A stretch of DNA of 64,000 nt from Planctomycetota bacterium (GTDB lineage: Bacteria > Planctomycetota > Planctomycetia > Pirellulales > Pirellulaceae), in NCBI GenBank assembly GCA_003671195.1, contig QWPJ01000012.1, positions 1 through 64,000 of the forward strand, written 5' to 3'. The position numbers and the translations under genes are program-made. The notes under the pieces were generated by a model. That model was not told the origin of the DNA. It searched no databases and saw only the letters and a program-made list of their open reading frames with translations. Shown here piece after piece: positions 44,483-53,229 of the stretch (its first letter is position 1; each line of letters opens with the position of its first letter).

Positions 44483-45360
44483 GGCCGTGGGAGGTACCTG
44501 TTGCGGGGATCTTCGGGGTCGACACGATCGTTTGGATTGGACGATTCGCCCTCGACGACCCGGACATCGACAGCATCGACCGTATCGGCGCGGCCTGGAA
44601 ATCCGGATCGGTTTGCTCGGTCGAATCCGAAGGGATCGTTGGGGTTGGTTGGATAGGTCCAGGTTGGTCTGGATTCTTGAAGGATGATCAGCTTGGATTG
44701 CAGGCGTTGCAAGGAGTTGATTCCGAAAAGCACGACGCCGAAAATCGCGCCGATGAAGTCCCAGTGCCAGAGGCAAAACAGGATCCAAAGACCCGCTCCC
44801 CATTGGCCGACTCGCGCCGAGAAGTCGACTGCTTTTTCGCGGCTTGTGACATAGCAAAGCAAACTGCGGAGGATGCGTCCGCCATCGAGGGGGAACAGGG
44901 GCAGCAGGTTAAATAGGCCGAAGGCAAGGTTCACGACCAGGAGTTGTTGTGCCCAGGAGAGGCTACTGAGGTTTTTCAGTTCCAGGGAGGGGAATGCACC
45001 CAGGAAGATCCCGAACCAGAGCACCATGGCGATGGCGAAGTTGACCACCGGTCCAGCGATTGCGATCCAGCCATCGGGCCATGGGTCAATCTTCCCCCCT
45101 TGGATTCTGGCGATCCCTCCGATGGGAAGCAGCGTGATATCGAGGGTTTGGCGTCCGAAATACCTAGCGGCTAACGCATGCCCTAGTTCATGGAGAAAGA
45201 CGCAAGCAAAAACGGCAAAGATGAAGCCTAGGGCCGAGACGGCTTGGCCGAACCCTTGGGATAGATTTCCGATGAAAACAAAGATCGCCAAAATCCAGAA
45301 CGACCAATGGATATAGAGTTTGGTCCCGAATGGATTTCCAAGATAAAGCGTTTGGAACAT
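44479..45360 (-). CDS. Site-2-type membrane zinc protease (M50 family)
   Basis: The 293-residue product has five or six membrane segments. The zinc-binding HELGH motif is at 57-61 (VFLHELGHALAARYFG), and the third ligand is the Asp in LLPLFPLDGGRILRSLL. Between them are LLPIGGIARIQG and GPVVNFAIAMVLWFG, typical of the Rv2625c-like/SpoIVFB subgroup. It probably cleaves a membrane-embedded substrate such as an anti-sigma factor. The hydrophilic C-terminal tail is Asp/Arg/Pro-rich (SNPNDRVDPEDPRNRYLPRP) and lacks the CBS domains of some relatives. It is followed by apbE with a four-base overlap. Confidence 0.93.
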   Translation of the reverse strand: MFQTLYLGNPFGTKLYIHWSFWILAIFVFIGNLSQGFGQAVSALGFIFAVFACVFLHELGHALAARYFGRQTLDITLLPIGGIARIQGGKIDPWPDGWIAIAGPVVNFAIAMVLWFGIFLGAFPSLELKNLSSLSWAQQLLVVNLAFGLFNLLPLFPLDGGRILRSLLCYVTSREKAVDFSARVGQWGAGLWILFCLWHWDFIGAIFGVVLFGINSLQRLQSKLIILQESRPTWTYPTNPNDPFGFDRANRSGFPGRADTVDAVDVRVVEGESSNPNDRVDPEDPRNRYLPRP

Positions 45361-45414
45361 GGAGAGGATTTATACCGACACAAGGGTGGTCGTTTCGAGG
45401 GCTGAGATTTTGGA

Positions 45415-46428
45415 TTAAAGGGTGAAGCGTTGGATGCGATTGTTTCCTGAGTCGACGACGTAGATGCGCTCTAGGGAATCGATCGCCAACGCCCAAGGTT
45501 GGTTGAGTTGGCCAGGTTCTTTGCCCGGCGCGCCCCAAACCGATAGCGGCTTGCCTTGTCGATCCCAGCATTGTACGCGATGGTTTCCGTACTCGCTCAC
45601 GAGCAAGCGATCTTTGGAAACGAGGGTCATTGCGTAAGGGAATTGGAGTTGCCCGACCTGGGGACCTTGTTGACCGAGGATGGAAACGATTTTGGGTTTG
45701 CTTTCTCGCCAATCGATGACTTGGATCCGATGGTTGCACGAGTCAGCCACCCAGAGCAGACCTTGTTCGTCGACAGCCATCGATTGCGGGCGGCTGAACT
45801 CCAGGGGTGCATCTCCGTGTTGTCCCATGCGATCGATGAACTGTCCATCGGCCGAGTACTTGTAGATACGGTCGTATTCACCGTATTCGCTCAAGTAGAT
45901 TGTTCCGTCCGCAGCGCGAGCAAAGTCGGTAACCCAGCCGAATTGGCCTGGCTCGGTTCCGTTGACGCCACCGATCGTTCGCGATTCGACAAATTGTCCG
46001 TCGGGGGTATAAAAGAGAAATTGAAAGTAGTGGGTATCGACCACGACGAGCGCGTTGGTTTTCGCGTCGAAGGTCATTCCGGTGGGTTTGCCGTTGGCCC
46101 ATTGGGGGGTTTTCCATCCGCGGAGGAATTTTCCGTTGGAATCGAAGGCTTGGACGCGCGCGGTTTTGTCGATGACGTAGAGTTCGTCGTTGGGGCTGAT
46201 GGCCAGCGCTCTGGGTTTTTGGAATCTTCCGTCGGCCAGTCCGCGTTGGCCGATGATCAGATCGACGCGGCTTGAGGGTAGGGGGGAGGTGTTCGAGTCG
46301 AGGGTTGTCGGAACGCAGCCTCCGAGGCACAGGGACCCGGCGAGTCCTGCGGCTGCGGATTGCAGGAATCCACGGCGGCAGACGGTTCGGTCCGAGGGGT
46401 TCAGCAAGAGGGGGTCGTTGCGTTGCAT
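45415..46428 (-). CDS. NHL-repeat beta-propeller lipoprotein or Tat protein
   Basis: From ATG 46428 (AGGA eight bases upstream) the product is 337 residues; starts at 46437, 46449 or 46464 are possible. The N-terminus has twin Arg (TVCRRGFLQSAAAGLAGS) and a lipobox-like LGGC, suggesting a Tat-exported lipoprotein. The rest is a six-bladed NHL propeller, for example FQKPRALAISPNDELYVIDK, FSRPQSMAVDEQGLLWVADS and LNQPWALAIDSLERIYVVDS. NHL propellers bind proteins or ligands; no catalytic site is evident. The gene lies 55 bp upstream of the site-2 protease gene and may be in the same operon. Confidence 0.88.
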   Translation of the reverse strand: MQRNDPLLLNPSDRTVCRRGFLQSAAAGLAGSLCLGGCVPTTLDSNTSPLPSSRVDLIIGQRGLADGRFQKPRALAISPNDELYVIDKTARVQAFDSNGKFLRGWKTPQWANGKPTGMTFDAKTNALVVVDTHYFQFLFYTPDGQFVESRTIGGVNGTEPGQFGWVTDFARAADGTIYLSEYGEYDRIYKYSADGQFIDRMGQHGDAPLEFSRPQSMAVDEQGLLWVADSCNHRIQVIDWRESKPKIVSILGQQGPQVGQLQFPYAMTLVSKDRLLVSEYGNHRVQCWDRQGKPLSVWGAPGKEPGQLNQPWALAIDSLERIYVVDSGNNRIQRFTL

Positions 46429-46464
46429 GCATTCCATCCTAAGGTCCATGGTGATCAAGTCCAT

Positions 46465-46827
46465 AGCTTACCGCAGGCGTCGCATTAAATTTGTGTTTTC
46501 GGCGGACGGGCCGAGTTGTGGGACAGTGACCTTTTGGGGTTCGCTTGGAATCAGAATTCACCGCAAATCAGAATTCACCGCAAAGGCGCGAAGGTCGCAA
46601 AGCGAAACCCAATGCGGAGTTGAATCGAACCCTTTTTTGCGACGGGTCCCCTCAGGAATGCAGAGCGGTTGCGTTGTTGCCAGAGGTCGGTGGCTTATGC
46701 ACACCGGCAGAAAAGTGTCCCCCTCCGGGCTACAACCAAACAGCCAGGAGCAGTCATGTGCAGGTTGCTTTGATCTACAATTTCATTCGAAGACACTTTA
46801 ATGTTTATAGAGAGGTCAATAAGGAAC
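46465..46827. repeat. Intergenic region with caccgcaaag repeats
   Basis: Two direct copies of cagaattcaccgcaaa lie at about 46552-46582; the second continues as ggcgcgaaggtcgcaaagcg. The core is shared with the arrays at 8013 and 13652. A frame of 112 codons from 46545 translates this repeat and overlaps the next gene in another frame, so it is not counted. No other feature is seen. Confidence 0.75.
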
Positions 46828-47292
46828 ATGCCAAAAGAACCGAAATCGGAAATCGTGGTGCCGCTACGGATCGTGCTTGTTGATCCACCCCCCGGCGTGG
46901 ACTTCGGCATCCAAGAGGGCAAAGGCAACGACTACCGAACCATTTCGGTCCAGCGATCCCAAGCTGGCAGTTTGGTTCTCGAATGCACCATCGTCGTCAA
47001 AGGGGATCGTGCGGATGGTCCGCCGAATTTTGGCGGTCCGATCTCGCAAGGTCCACCCACTGGACGGTTCATCTACATCGACATCGGGAGATCTGCGGGC
47101 CAGTTGGATAGTGCTTGGCAAAGACGCATTAAGATTCCCTTGCAAGGCATCCATTGGGATGGGATCGACTCGGTTTTGGAAAAGCCAAAGCGAGTGTTGG
47201 AGGCGACAATTCCTGGAACCGGTAAAGATGGCGGGCCGAGTTGTGCGACGGTAAAGCCGATCGATGGATGGAAGGTTGTGAAGCAGGCTTGA
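46828..47292 (+). CDS. DUF5990 family protein
   Basis: From ATG 46828 (AAGGA upstream) the product is 154 residues, the usual length for this family. Recognisable features are VPLRIVLVDPPPGVDFGIQE near the start, GPPNFGGPISQGPPTGRFIYID in the middle and EATIPGTGKDGGPSCATVKP near the end. The protein is soluble with no export signal and a mainly beta pattern. The function of DUF5990 is unknown. The gene stands alone between repeat-rich regions, suggesting an accessory gene. Confidence 0.85.
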   Translation: MPKEPKSEIVVPLRIVLVDPPPGVDFGIQEGKGNDYRTISVQRSQAGSLVLECTIVVKGDRADGPPNFGGPISQGPPTGRFIYIDIGRSAGQLDSAWQRRIKIPLQGIHWDGIDSVLEKPKRVLEATIPGTGKDGGPSCATVKPIDGWKVVKQA

Positions 47293-47299
47293 GGGGTGA

Positions 47300-47520
47300 G
47301 GGGAACAGCCAAACAGCCTTACGCGCGGTCTTCCCCCTCATCCCCCCCGCCCCTTCTCCCCCGTCAAAGCCCGGGGGCGAAGGGGGGCCAAGCATTTTTT
47401 CGCTATCGCGAACTCTCCTGTGTCAAAGCCCGGGGGCGAAGGGGGGCCAAGCATTTTTTCGCTATCGCGAACTCTCCTGCGTCAAAGCCCCGGGGGCGAA
47501 GGGGGGCCAAGCGGATGGGA
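47300..47520. repeat. GC-rich repeat cassette, copy A (three 59-bp units)
   Basis: A lead segment (cagccttacgcgcggtcttc then cccctcatccccccc) is followed by a 59-bp unit starting gtcaaagcccgggggcgaag and containing ttttttcgctatcgcgaact. Units start at 47363, 47422 and 47481; the last is truncated. The same lead segment and unit recur at 48282-48426 on the other side of the DUF559 gene. Reading frames through it are repeat translations. Confidence 0.92.
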
Positions 47521-47869
47521 GTGAGTGGTGAGACGTGAGGCGTGAGGGGAGCAGCATCGGGTTTCAATGCAAGCAAAGGGTAATAAGTAACATATCGCGA
47601 GCGTTTTTTTCATTAGTCACTACAAGAATCATAGAAACGCGGCCCCCCCCTCGCCCGCTGGCGGGAGAGGGGGATGGGGGGTGAGGGTGGAAACGCCCCT
47701 GGAGGGAGCTGGGGATACTTTTAATTGCTCGCCTTTTCGGCTCCTGATGATATGAAAAACAAAGCGTCCAAGTAAGCCTTTCCATGGATTGATCGATCCA
47801 ATCGCTGCATTCTAAGACCGAAACGATTGGGTTGCTTAATATGGAGCTAGGAATTATTTCGAGGAGGTG
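47521..47869. other. Intergenic region upstream of DUF559 gene
   Basis: This stretch holds a C-rich/G-rich palindromic element (ctcgcccgctggcgggagag, about 47650-47670) with poly-C and poly-G arms that can pair, of the same style as the cassette before it. No gene is seen. The strong site GGAGG at 47863-47867 belongs to the next gene. Confidence 0.6.
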
Positions 47870-48286
47870 ATGGTGAAGAAAAGCAAGGCGAGATCAAAAC
47901 AGAATATCGATTTCGCGAAGTCACAAAGACGTATGGCTAGCGATTATGTTTTGATTGTCTGGCAGTGGGTTCGCGATCGGCAGGTACTCGGTCAGAAATT
48001 TCGACGCGAGCATCCTGTTCCTCCTTATACCGTTGATTTCTTTTGTGTTGAATTGGGGCTGGTTATCGAGATCGATGGGCAACCTCACTTGACCTCAGAA
48101 GGTATCGCACATGATCGGATAAGGGATCGGTTTCTGAAATCACTAGGACATAAGATTTTGCGAATTCCTGGATATGAGATTCTTCGAGACTCCAACGCTG
48201 CGAGAGATCGAATTGTGGGGTTTGTTAGAGTCGTTTTGGAGGGTAGGGAGACGGTAGATGGTGATAGCGCTAGAAGTGGGGATTGA
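47870..48286 (+). CDS. DUF559 endonuclease-like protein
   Basis: The product is 138 residues from ATG 47870 (GGAGG overlapping a GTG alternative at 47867). It has the DUF559 pattern: GQKFRREHPVPPYTVDFFCV, GLVIEIDGQPHL and HDRIRDRFLKSLGHKILRIP, then a helix ending GFVRVVLEG. The Asp, Glu and adjoining residues fit the PD-(D/E)XK-like core of the Vsr-related group. Nuclease activity is inferred from family relations, not shown. Such genes are often stand-alone and mobile; here both sides carry the same repeat cassette. Confidence 0.88.
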   Translation: MVKKSKARSKQNIDFAKSQRRMASDYVLIVWQWVRDRQVLGQKFRREHPVPPYTVDFFCVELGLVIEIDGQPHLTSEGIAHDRIRDRFLKSLGHKILRIPGYEILRDSNAARDRIVGFVRVVLEGRETVDGDSARSGD

Positions 48287-48426
48287 ACAGCCTTACGCGC
48301 GGTCGTCCCCCTCATCCCCCCCGCCCCTTCTCCCCCGTCAAAGCCCGGGGGCGAAGGGGGGCCAAGCGTTTTTTCGCTATCGCGAACTTTCCCCCGTCAA
48401 AGCCCGGGGGCGAAGGGGGGCCAAGC
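48282..48426. repeat. GC-rich repeat cassette, copy B (two 59-bp units)
   Basis: The lead segment and two 59-bp units (starting at 48337 and 48396) repeat copy A at 47300 in the same orientation. The copy begins at the very end of the DUF559 gene: the lead segment starts in its last codons (gattgaacagccttacgcgc). The two cassettes thus bracket that gene as direct repeats. Confidence 0.92.
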
Positions 48427-48477
48427 TTTTGTGGGGAGGCATTAAGCATTAAGAATCAAGAGTAACAAGATCTGCAC

Positions 48478-49248
48478 CTAGGTTTTCAGCCGTTGGTCGT
48501 AGATTCCATCCCAAAATTTGCGCCGGGCGATCAGGCTACTTACTGCGGAATCTTCGGCCGCTTGCCAGTTGGACTCGTCGGATCCGCATAGCGCCTGAAT
48601 GAGCCTTCGTGCCATCGGTCCATGTTCATCACCGTCCAACCCAATATGCCTTTGAAGGTAGTACTTGAAGTCCGCCAATTGCCCGTCAGCCTCCGCGTCT
48701 AACTTGTCGACGATGCGTTGAAAGACATCCGGTAGCAGATCTTCCCGTCCATAGGTGAAGGCCGCCGCAATGGCGCACAGGTTGCCACTTTCGATGACGG
48801 AAAATGTATGCTCCACGAAAAGTCGAGCTGCATGGGGAATGATTGGCAGTTCGAGCGCGGTGCGCAATGGGACACCTTGGCGAAGCTCGCCGATCAAGGA
48901 GTCGATCGCTGCGGTGTTGGCGCCGCATTGCTTCATCGAACGGTGGTAAATGTCAAAATGACTCGCGAACCCGACTTGGTTATCGCCATCGGATTCTTCG
49001 GCAAGCACGATCTCGTTGATGAAACGGCAGGCTTGCGCATCGACCGGTGGTAGCCAGGGGACTTCCACGCAGCAGATACGTCGTTGCAATACCTTCAGCA
49101 ACGCCATGAAATCCCAAACCGCAAAGACGTGATGCTCCATGAATTGCTGCAAGGCTTCAAGGCGATCCATTGCGCCGTAAATGCGATGGTTCAAGAGTTC
49201 CGCTCTGAACGGTTCGAGCCGTTCTTCTAGTTTTTCAATCCGAGTCAA
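48478..49248 (-). CDS. DUF3050 haem-oxygenase-like protein
   Basis: The all-helical product is about 256 residues from a TTG at 49248; another TTG at 49293 adds a basic stretch not expected in the family. DUF3050 signatures are [103 protein letters not shown] and [14 protein letters not shown]. The family has a haem-oxygenase-like fold with conserved His and Glu that may bind metal. The function is unknown; related helical enzymes act on fatty or amino acids. The gene is monocistronic, with a repeat cassette downstream. Confidence 0.88.
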   Translation of the reverse strand: MTRIEKLEERLEPFRAELLNHRIYGAMDRLEALQQFMEHHVFAVWDFMALLKVLQRRICCVEVPWLPPVDAQACRFINEIVLAEESDGDNQVGFASHFDIYHRSMKQCGANTAAIDSLIGELRQGVPLRTALELPIIPHAARLFVEHTFSVIESGNLCAIAAAFTYGREDLLPDVFQRIVDKLDAEADGQLADFKYYLQRHIGLDGDEHGPMARRLIQALCGSDESNWQAAEDSAVSSLIARRKFWDGIYDQRLKT

Positions 49249-49303
49249 AATGGTTTTTGTCTTTCTAGAGTGCTTCGATCGCGCTGAGTGCAAAAGTATC
49301 GAC

Positions 49304-49480
49304 TCAAACCGCTGGTGGTCTTACCTTGTCCAAGATCACGATCAAGAGGGTTGCCAAAGGCCCAAAGAACAGGGATGCCAACCACCAAAGAAGTCCACTA
49401 CGATTTTTACTTTGCGCGAGTCCAGAGTTAATCAGGGACAATGTCCCCCACCCGACAAAGAATTGTGCTTGGTCATTCAT
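49304..49480 (-). CDS. Small membrane protein
   Basis: The product is 58 residues from ATG 49480. It has one hydrophobic segment ([20 protein letters not shown]) preceded by a polar stretch with Lys/Arg and followed by a short charged tail. The pattern [17 protein letters not shown] occurs in small bacterial membrane proteins of unknown role. A longer start at 49522 overlaps the AlkB stop. It may be cotranscribed with the AlkB gene upstream. Confidence 0.6.
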   Translation of the reverse strand: MNDQAQFFVGWGTLSLINSGLAQSKNRSGLLWWLASLFFGPLATLLIVILDKVRPPAV

Positions 49481-49518
49481 CGACTTGTTTCCAGAAAAGG
49501 GATAGGGAATCGGGATGT

Positions 49519-50088
49519 TCATTGTGGTTTTACGATCTGCCTAAACGTCAAGTTGATTCGTTCGTCGACAGGGAGTTTGGTTTTGGGAACCGAATGTTGC
49601 CAGTGCTGCTGCATCGTTCCGGCCATGATGATGAGCGTTCCGTTGCCTGCGAGGAATGTCTGCGTTTTTCGCGAAAGGTTGTGTCTGATGCGGAATTTTC
49701 TCGTTGCCCCTAGCGAGAGTGAGCCGATGGTGTTGCCCATTTCCGGTTCATCGTCGGCGTGCCAACCCATGCTATCGGACCCGGACCGATATCGGTTCAG
49801 AAGGCAGTAGTTGTATTGGCCTTCGACCGCCTCGATTCGCTCTTTGATCTCCAGCAAGGTTGCCGTCCAGGGTAGCGCCACGTTATCGACGCCCGAATAA
49901 CGGTAGGTCACGCCTGGATCGCCGTAGGAGGCAATGAGGCGAGGTTGCATGTGTCCGAAGATGCCGGGTTTTTGTTCCCAGGCGCATTCGTCGCGCAGTG
50001 CATGGAAATAGCGATCTGCGAGGATCGTTGGCAAAAAGGCTTCGTCGTAACGAAGGATTCCGCCGTCTGGCAATGCAAAGGTTTCCAC
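49519..50088 (-). CDS. alkB: AlkB-type 2-oxoglutarate/Fe(II) dioxygenase
   Basis: From GTG 50088 the product is 189 residues. It removes alkyl groups from DNA or RNA bases by oxidative dealkylation. The iron ligands are His110 and Asp112 in GWHADDEPEMG and a His in QQHWQHSVPKT (His165); the 2-oxoglutarate-binding arginines are in RINLTFR (Arg177, Arg183). CLLNRYRSGSDSMGWHADDE is the classic block, and GATRKFRIRH follows. This is the ALKBH2/3-like short form. A TTG at 50145 would add 19 residues encoded by a local direct repeat (ctgagtaaac), so it is disfavoured. A tRNA gene lies upstream. Confidence 0.93.
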   Translation of the reverse strand: METFALPDGGILRYDEAFLPTILADRYFHALRDECAWEQKPGIFGHMQPRLIASYGDPGVTYRYSGVDNVALPWTATLLEIKERIEAVEGQYNYCLLNRYRSGSDSMGWHADDEPEMGNTIGSLSLGATRKFRIRHNLSRKTQTFLAGNGTLIIMAGTMQQHWQHSVPKTKLPVDERINLTFRQIVKPQ

Positions 50089-50248
50089 GGTTGGTTCTCG
50101 GTAAAAGCCCCTGAGTAAACTCCCCCTGAGTAAACGCCCCCGCAAAAAGACCCGGACCTTGGGACGCCCGATAACAGAAAGTCTGAGAGAACCTCTGGCA
50201 AAGCCGTGGCAACGGTTGGCAGATTCCCAGACAAATTGCCAGAAAAAG

Positions 50249-50335
50249 CGGATGGGGTAGGATTCGAACCCACGGTGACCTTTCAGCCACTCCGGTTTTC
50301 AAGACCGGCGCATTAAACCGCTCTGCCACCCATCC
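50249..50335 (-). tRNA. tRNA-Ser (anticodon UGA)
   Basis: Read on the minus strand the 87-nt sequence has a 7-bp acceptor stem (GGATGGG/CCCATCC), a D-arm (GGCAGAGCGGTTTAATGC), an anticodon stem CCGGT/ACCGG with loop CTTGAAA, a long variable arm as in serine tRNAs, and the T-arm GTGGGTTCGAATCCTAC. The anticodon TGA reads UCA. CCA is not encoded. Confidence 0.97.
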
Positions 50336-50728
50336 AGACCATGAATTACTTACTAAATTCGTTGGTTGTTGCAAAACTCCCAGGCCTGTTTTTTACGCCG
50401 TGGTCTCAGTTGCAAGATCTATTCTAGGCAAGTCGATTCAAAAGTCCAGACTCTTTGGGATGCACCTTGGAGGGGGTAGGACCTGCGGTTTTGCTTGGCC
50501 TTGTTGCGGCTTGATGGTTTTTTCGTCAGAGGCTAAACTGGATCTTGAGTTCCAGGGATTTGCGGCCGATTGCAGCCTCACTGCTAAAGAGCCATTCGCT
50601 TCCAACGGCATCGCGGTTTTTTCGACCGCGCCGTTGTCTCGGATCGCTTGCTGCGGATCTGCTTAGAGCTTCCCATTTGCCTGGGTTTCCTTTGGCTTTT
50701 TTCCTTTGGCTTTTCCTTGAAGCATTCC
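50336..50728. other. Intergenic region, no gene seen
   Basis: The 393-bp gap before the PLP-enzyme gene has a direct repeat tttcctttggctttt (about 50686-50712) and a candidate hairpin cgcggttttttcgaccgcg near 50612. I looked for a SAM riboswitch because the downstream genes belong to methionine/cysteine metabolism, and found none of its conserved blocks. Short frames here have no support. Confidence 0.55.
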
Positions 50729-51928
50729 ATGACATCGTCTTCGAATCCCAAGAGCGAACTGGGTTTTGGCACCCAGAGCGTCCATGCTGGCGAGGCTCGC
50801 CAGAAGCCCAACGATGCGATCACCGACTCGATCTGCTGCGCGTCGACTTATACGTTTGAATCGACGCAATCGATTCTGGACTATCTCAAAGAGAACCACG
50901 ATCGCGAGGAGTACGGGCGCTATGGCAACCCGAACGAGAAAGTCGTCGAGAGGAAGCTCGCGGTCCTCGAGGGGGCCGAGGATGCGATCGTCTACTCAAG
51001 CGGCATGGCAGCGATCGTCGGATTGCTCATGTGTAAGCTTTCGGCGGGCGACGAGATTATTTTTTTCGATCAGTGCTATCACCGCAGCCGCGAGTTTTGT
51101 GTCAAGCATTTGTCGCGTTTCGGAGTCGTGACCCACCAGGTCAAGACCGGAGACATGGGTGCGATGGAATCGGCGATCAATTCGAAGACCAAAATGCTTG
51201 TGAGCGAATCGCCGACGAACCCACACTTGACGGTGATCGATTTAGAGTCGTTCGTCGCGATCGGAAAACGCCATGGAATCGAAACCTTGATCGATTCGAC
51301 TCTCGCGACACCTTACAATCTCAAGCCCATCGAATGGGGCGTCGATTACGTGTGGCACTCGGCGACGAAGTACATGGGTGGGCACAACGATTTGCTCGCG
51401 GGGGTCATCTGCGGATCGACCCAGAAGCTCGAGCCGGTGCGCAGGCTGCGTGGGATCCTCGGATCGATCAATTCGCCGCACAATATGTATCTGCTCGAGC
51501 GAGGATTGAAGACTTTTGCGCTTCGGATGGAGCGACACAACCACAACGGCCAGCGGATCGCGGAGTTTCTCGAGAGCCACCCTAGAGTCCAGCGCGTCTA
51601 CTATCCAGGACTAGAGTCGCATCCTTCCCATGCGTTCGCCAAGAAAACGATGAAGGGCTTCAGCGGTCTGATCACGTTCTTGGTCAAGGATGCCGATTGG
51701 AAGCAGACGGCTGCGATCATCGACAAGTGCAAGATTCCTCGGATTGGACCGAGCCTCGGAGGGGTCGAGAGCCTTATCGAGCAGCCCATGGTGATGAGTT
51801 ACTTTGATTACCCGAGCGAGCAGCGCGAGCAGTTCGGCATTTACGACAACATGATTCGCATGGCCGTTGGCATCGAGGACACCGACGATTTGATCGAGGA
51901 CTTGCGTCAAGCCCTAGAAATGCCCTAA
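50729..51928 (+). CDS. Cystathionine gamma-synthase/lyase-type PLP enzyme, copy 1
   Basis: From ATG 50729 the product is 399 residues, the usual length of the Cys/Met metabolism PLP family. Motifs are GFGTQSVHAGE at the start, EYGRYGNPNEKVVERKLAVL, the phosphate-binding SSGMAAI, LIDSTLATPYNLKPIEWGVD and the PLP lysine in HSATKYMGGHNDLLAG. VQRVYYPGLESHP and a C-terminal SLGGVESLIEQP follow. These enzymes make or break cystathionine or related thioethers in the cytoplasm; the exact reaction cannot be told. The longer frame to 50648 adds a leader with no support. It lies 59 bp upstream of a second family member. Confidence 0.92.
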   Translation: MTSSSNPKSELGFGTQSVHAGEARQKPNDAITDSICCASTYTFESTQSILDYLKENHDREEYGRYGNPNEKVVERKLAVLEGAEDAIVYSSGMAAIVGLLMCKLSAGDEIIFFDQCYHRSREFCVKHLSRFGVVTHQVKTGDMGAMESAINSKTKMLVSESPTNPHLTVIDLESFVAIGKRHGIETLIDSTLATPYNLKPIEWGVDYVWHSATKYMGGHNDLLAGVICGSTQKLEPVRRLRGILGSINSPHNMYLLERGLKTFALRMERHNHNGQRIAEFLESHPRVQRVYYPGLESHPSHAFAKKTMKGFSGLITFLVKDADWKQTAAIIDKCKIPRIGPSLGGVESLIEQPMVMSYFDYPSEQREQFGIYDNMIRMAVGIEDTDDLIEDLRQALEMP

Positions 51929-51987
51929 GCGACGGCTTAGAACACCCTGTTCGGTACGCCTCGTTGGAATCCCAAGGACAACCCGCA

Positions 51988-53139
51988 ATGAAATTTCGAA
52001 CACGAGCAATCCATATCGGAAGCGAACCGGACGCAACCGGAGCGGTCGTTCCGCCCATCTACCTATCGACGACCTTTGTGCAGCCTGGGCCGGGTGACTG
52101 GGGGGCCTTTGACTACTCTCGCAGCGGTAATCCGACGCGGGCGCGGGTTGAAAAGACGATCGCCGACTTGGAGGGAGCCGCAGGCTCTTTGGCCTTCTCT
52201 TCGGGGATGGCAGCGACCCATTGCGCCATGGGGTTATTGGAGTCAGGTTCGCATGTCGTGGCCGGCTGCGATATGTATGGCGGGACCTACCGGCTTTTGC
52301 ACAAGATCTGCAATCGGAACAACATCTCGGTGACGCTGGTCCATGCCGACGATGCTGCGGCGATAGCCCAGGCGATTCGACCCGAAACCAAGATGGTGTG
52401 GGTCGAATCGATCGGCAATCCGCTCATGAGTGTCCCGGACTTGGAGCAGATCTCGCAGATCACGAATAAGGCAGGCGTATTGCTGGCCGTCGACAGTACT
52501 TTTGTCCCACCGTGCATCCTCAAGCCCTTGGACCTCGGAGCCGACATCGTCATGCATTCGGCGACGAAGTATTTCGGTGGCCACAGCGATTGTCTAGCCG
52601 GCGCGCTTTCTGCCAAGACCCCCGAACTTCATCGGCAGTTGTACTTCATCCAGAACGCAACCGGAGGGGTCATCGGAGGTCTTGAGGCCTTTTTGCTCCA
52701 TCGCGGGATCAAGACCATGGAATTGCGAGTCCGTGAGCAGTCCAAATCCGCCTTGGCCATCGCCCAATGGCTCGAGAGTCATCGATCTGTCGCTCGGGTG
52801 CTCTATCCTGGACTCGCGAGCCATCCGCATCACCAGCGCGCCGTGCGGCTTATGGGAGACCAGTTCGGTGGCATGGTCACTTTTGATGTCCGAGGGGATA
52901 TCGAGACTGCAAAGAGGTTGTGCAAGGCGACGGAGCTTTTCGGGTTGGCCGTCAGTTGCGGGGCCGTCGAGTCGCTCATCGAGCAGCCGGCGACGATGTC
53001 TCATGCTAGCTATGATCCTGCGGCTCGGGCTCAAGCTGGGATCTGTGACACTTTGGTCCGGATTTCGGTTGGTCTCGAGGACCCCGAGGATTTGATAGCA
53101 GATCTGGATCGAGCCTTGGCCATCGCCGGTGGGGCTTGA
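51988..53139 (+). CDS. Cystathionine gamma-synthase/lyase-type PLP enzyme, copy 2
   Basis: From ATG 51988 the product is 383 residues. It has FRTRAIHIGSEPDATGAVVP, PPIYLSTTFVQ, YSRSGNPTRARVEKTIADLE, FSSGMAATHCAMGL, CDMYGGTYRLLHKI, VDSTFVPPCILKPLDLGAD and the PLP lysine in HSATKYFGGHSDCLAGA. It is closer to classic MetB/CGL proteins than copy 1 (YGGTYRL, NPLM, SHASY). The two probably do successive or alternative steps, such as synthesis and cleavage of cystathionine, but which is which cannot be assigned. The small acyl-carrier gene begins 90 bp after its stop. Confidence 0.93.
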   Translation: MKFRTRAIHIGSEPDATGAVVPPIYLSTTFVQPGPGDWGAFDYSRSGNPTRARVEKTIADLEGAAGSLAFSSGMAATHCAMGLLESGSHVVAGCDMYGGTYRLLHKICNRNNISVTLVHADDAAAIAQAIRPETKMVWVESIGNPLMSVPDLEQISQITNKAGVLLAVDSTFVPPCILKPLDLGADIVMHSATKYFGGHSDCLAGALSAKTPELHRQLYFIQNATGGVIGGLEAFLLHRGIKTMELRVREQSKSALAIAQWLESHRSVARVLYPGLASHPHHQRAVRLMGDQFGGMVTFDVRGDIETAKRLCKATELFGLAVSCGAVESLIEQPATMSHASYDPAARAQAGICDTLVRISVGLEDPEDLIADLDRALAIAGGA

Positions 53140-53229
53140 TTCCAAAGAGGGTTTCCCGCTATCGTTTTGGCTGTGCAGATACCGATCAATTAGGCCGTTT
53201 GCGAGAAGGATCCCCAGCGAGAAGGCCCC

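Noticed and set aside
46545-46883. 112-codon frame overlapping the DUF5990 start
   Set aside because: It translates the caccgcaaag repeat and then an alternate frame of a recognised gene.
47363-47520. Regular 59-bp repeats considered as a CRISPR array
   Set aside because: The whole 59-bp unit is repeated, without unique spacers, and no cas genes are present. The same applies to the array at 32-402.
50400-50728. Possible SAM-type riboswitch ahead of the cystathionine-type genes
   Set aside because: None of the conserved SAM-I or SAM-II blocks could be found; only a short direct repeat and one small hairpin are present.
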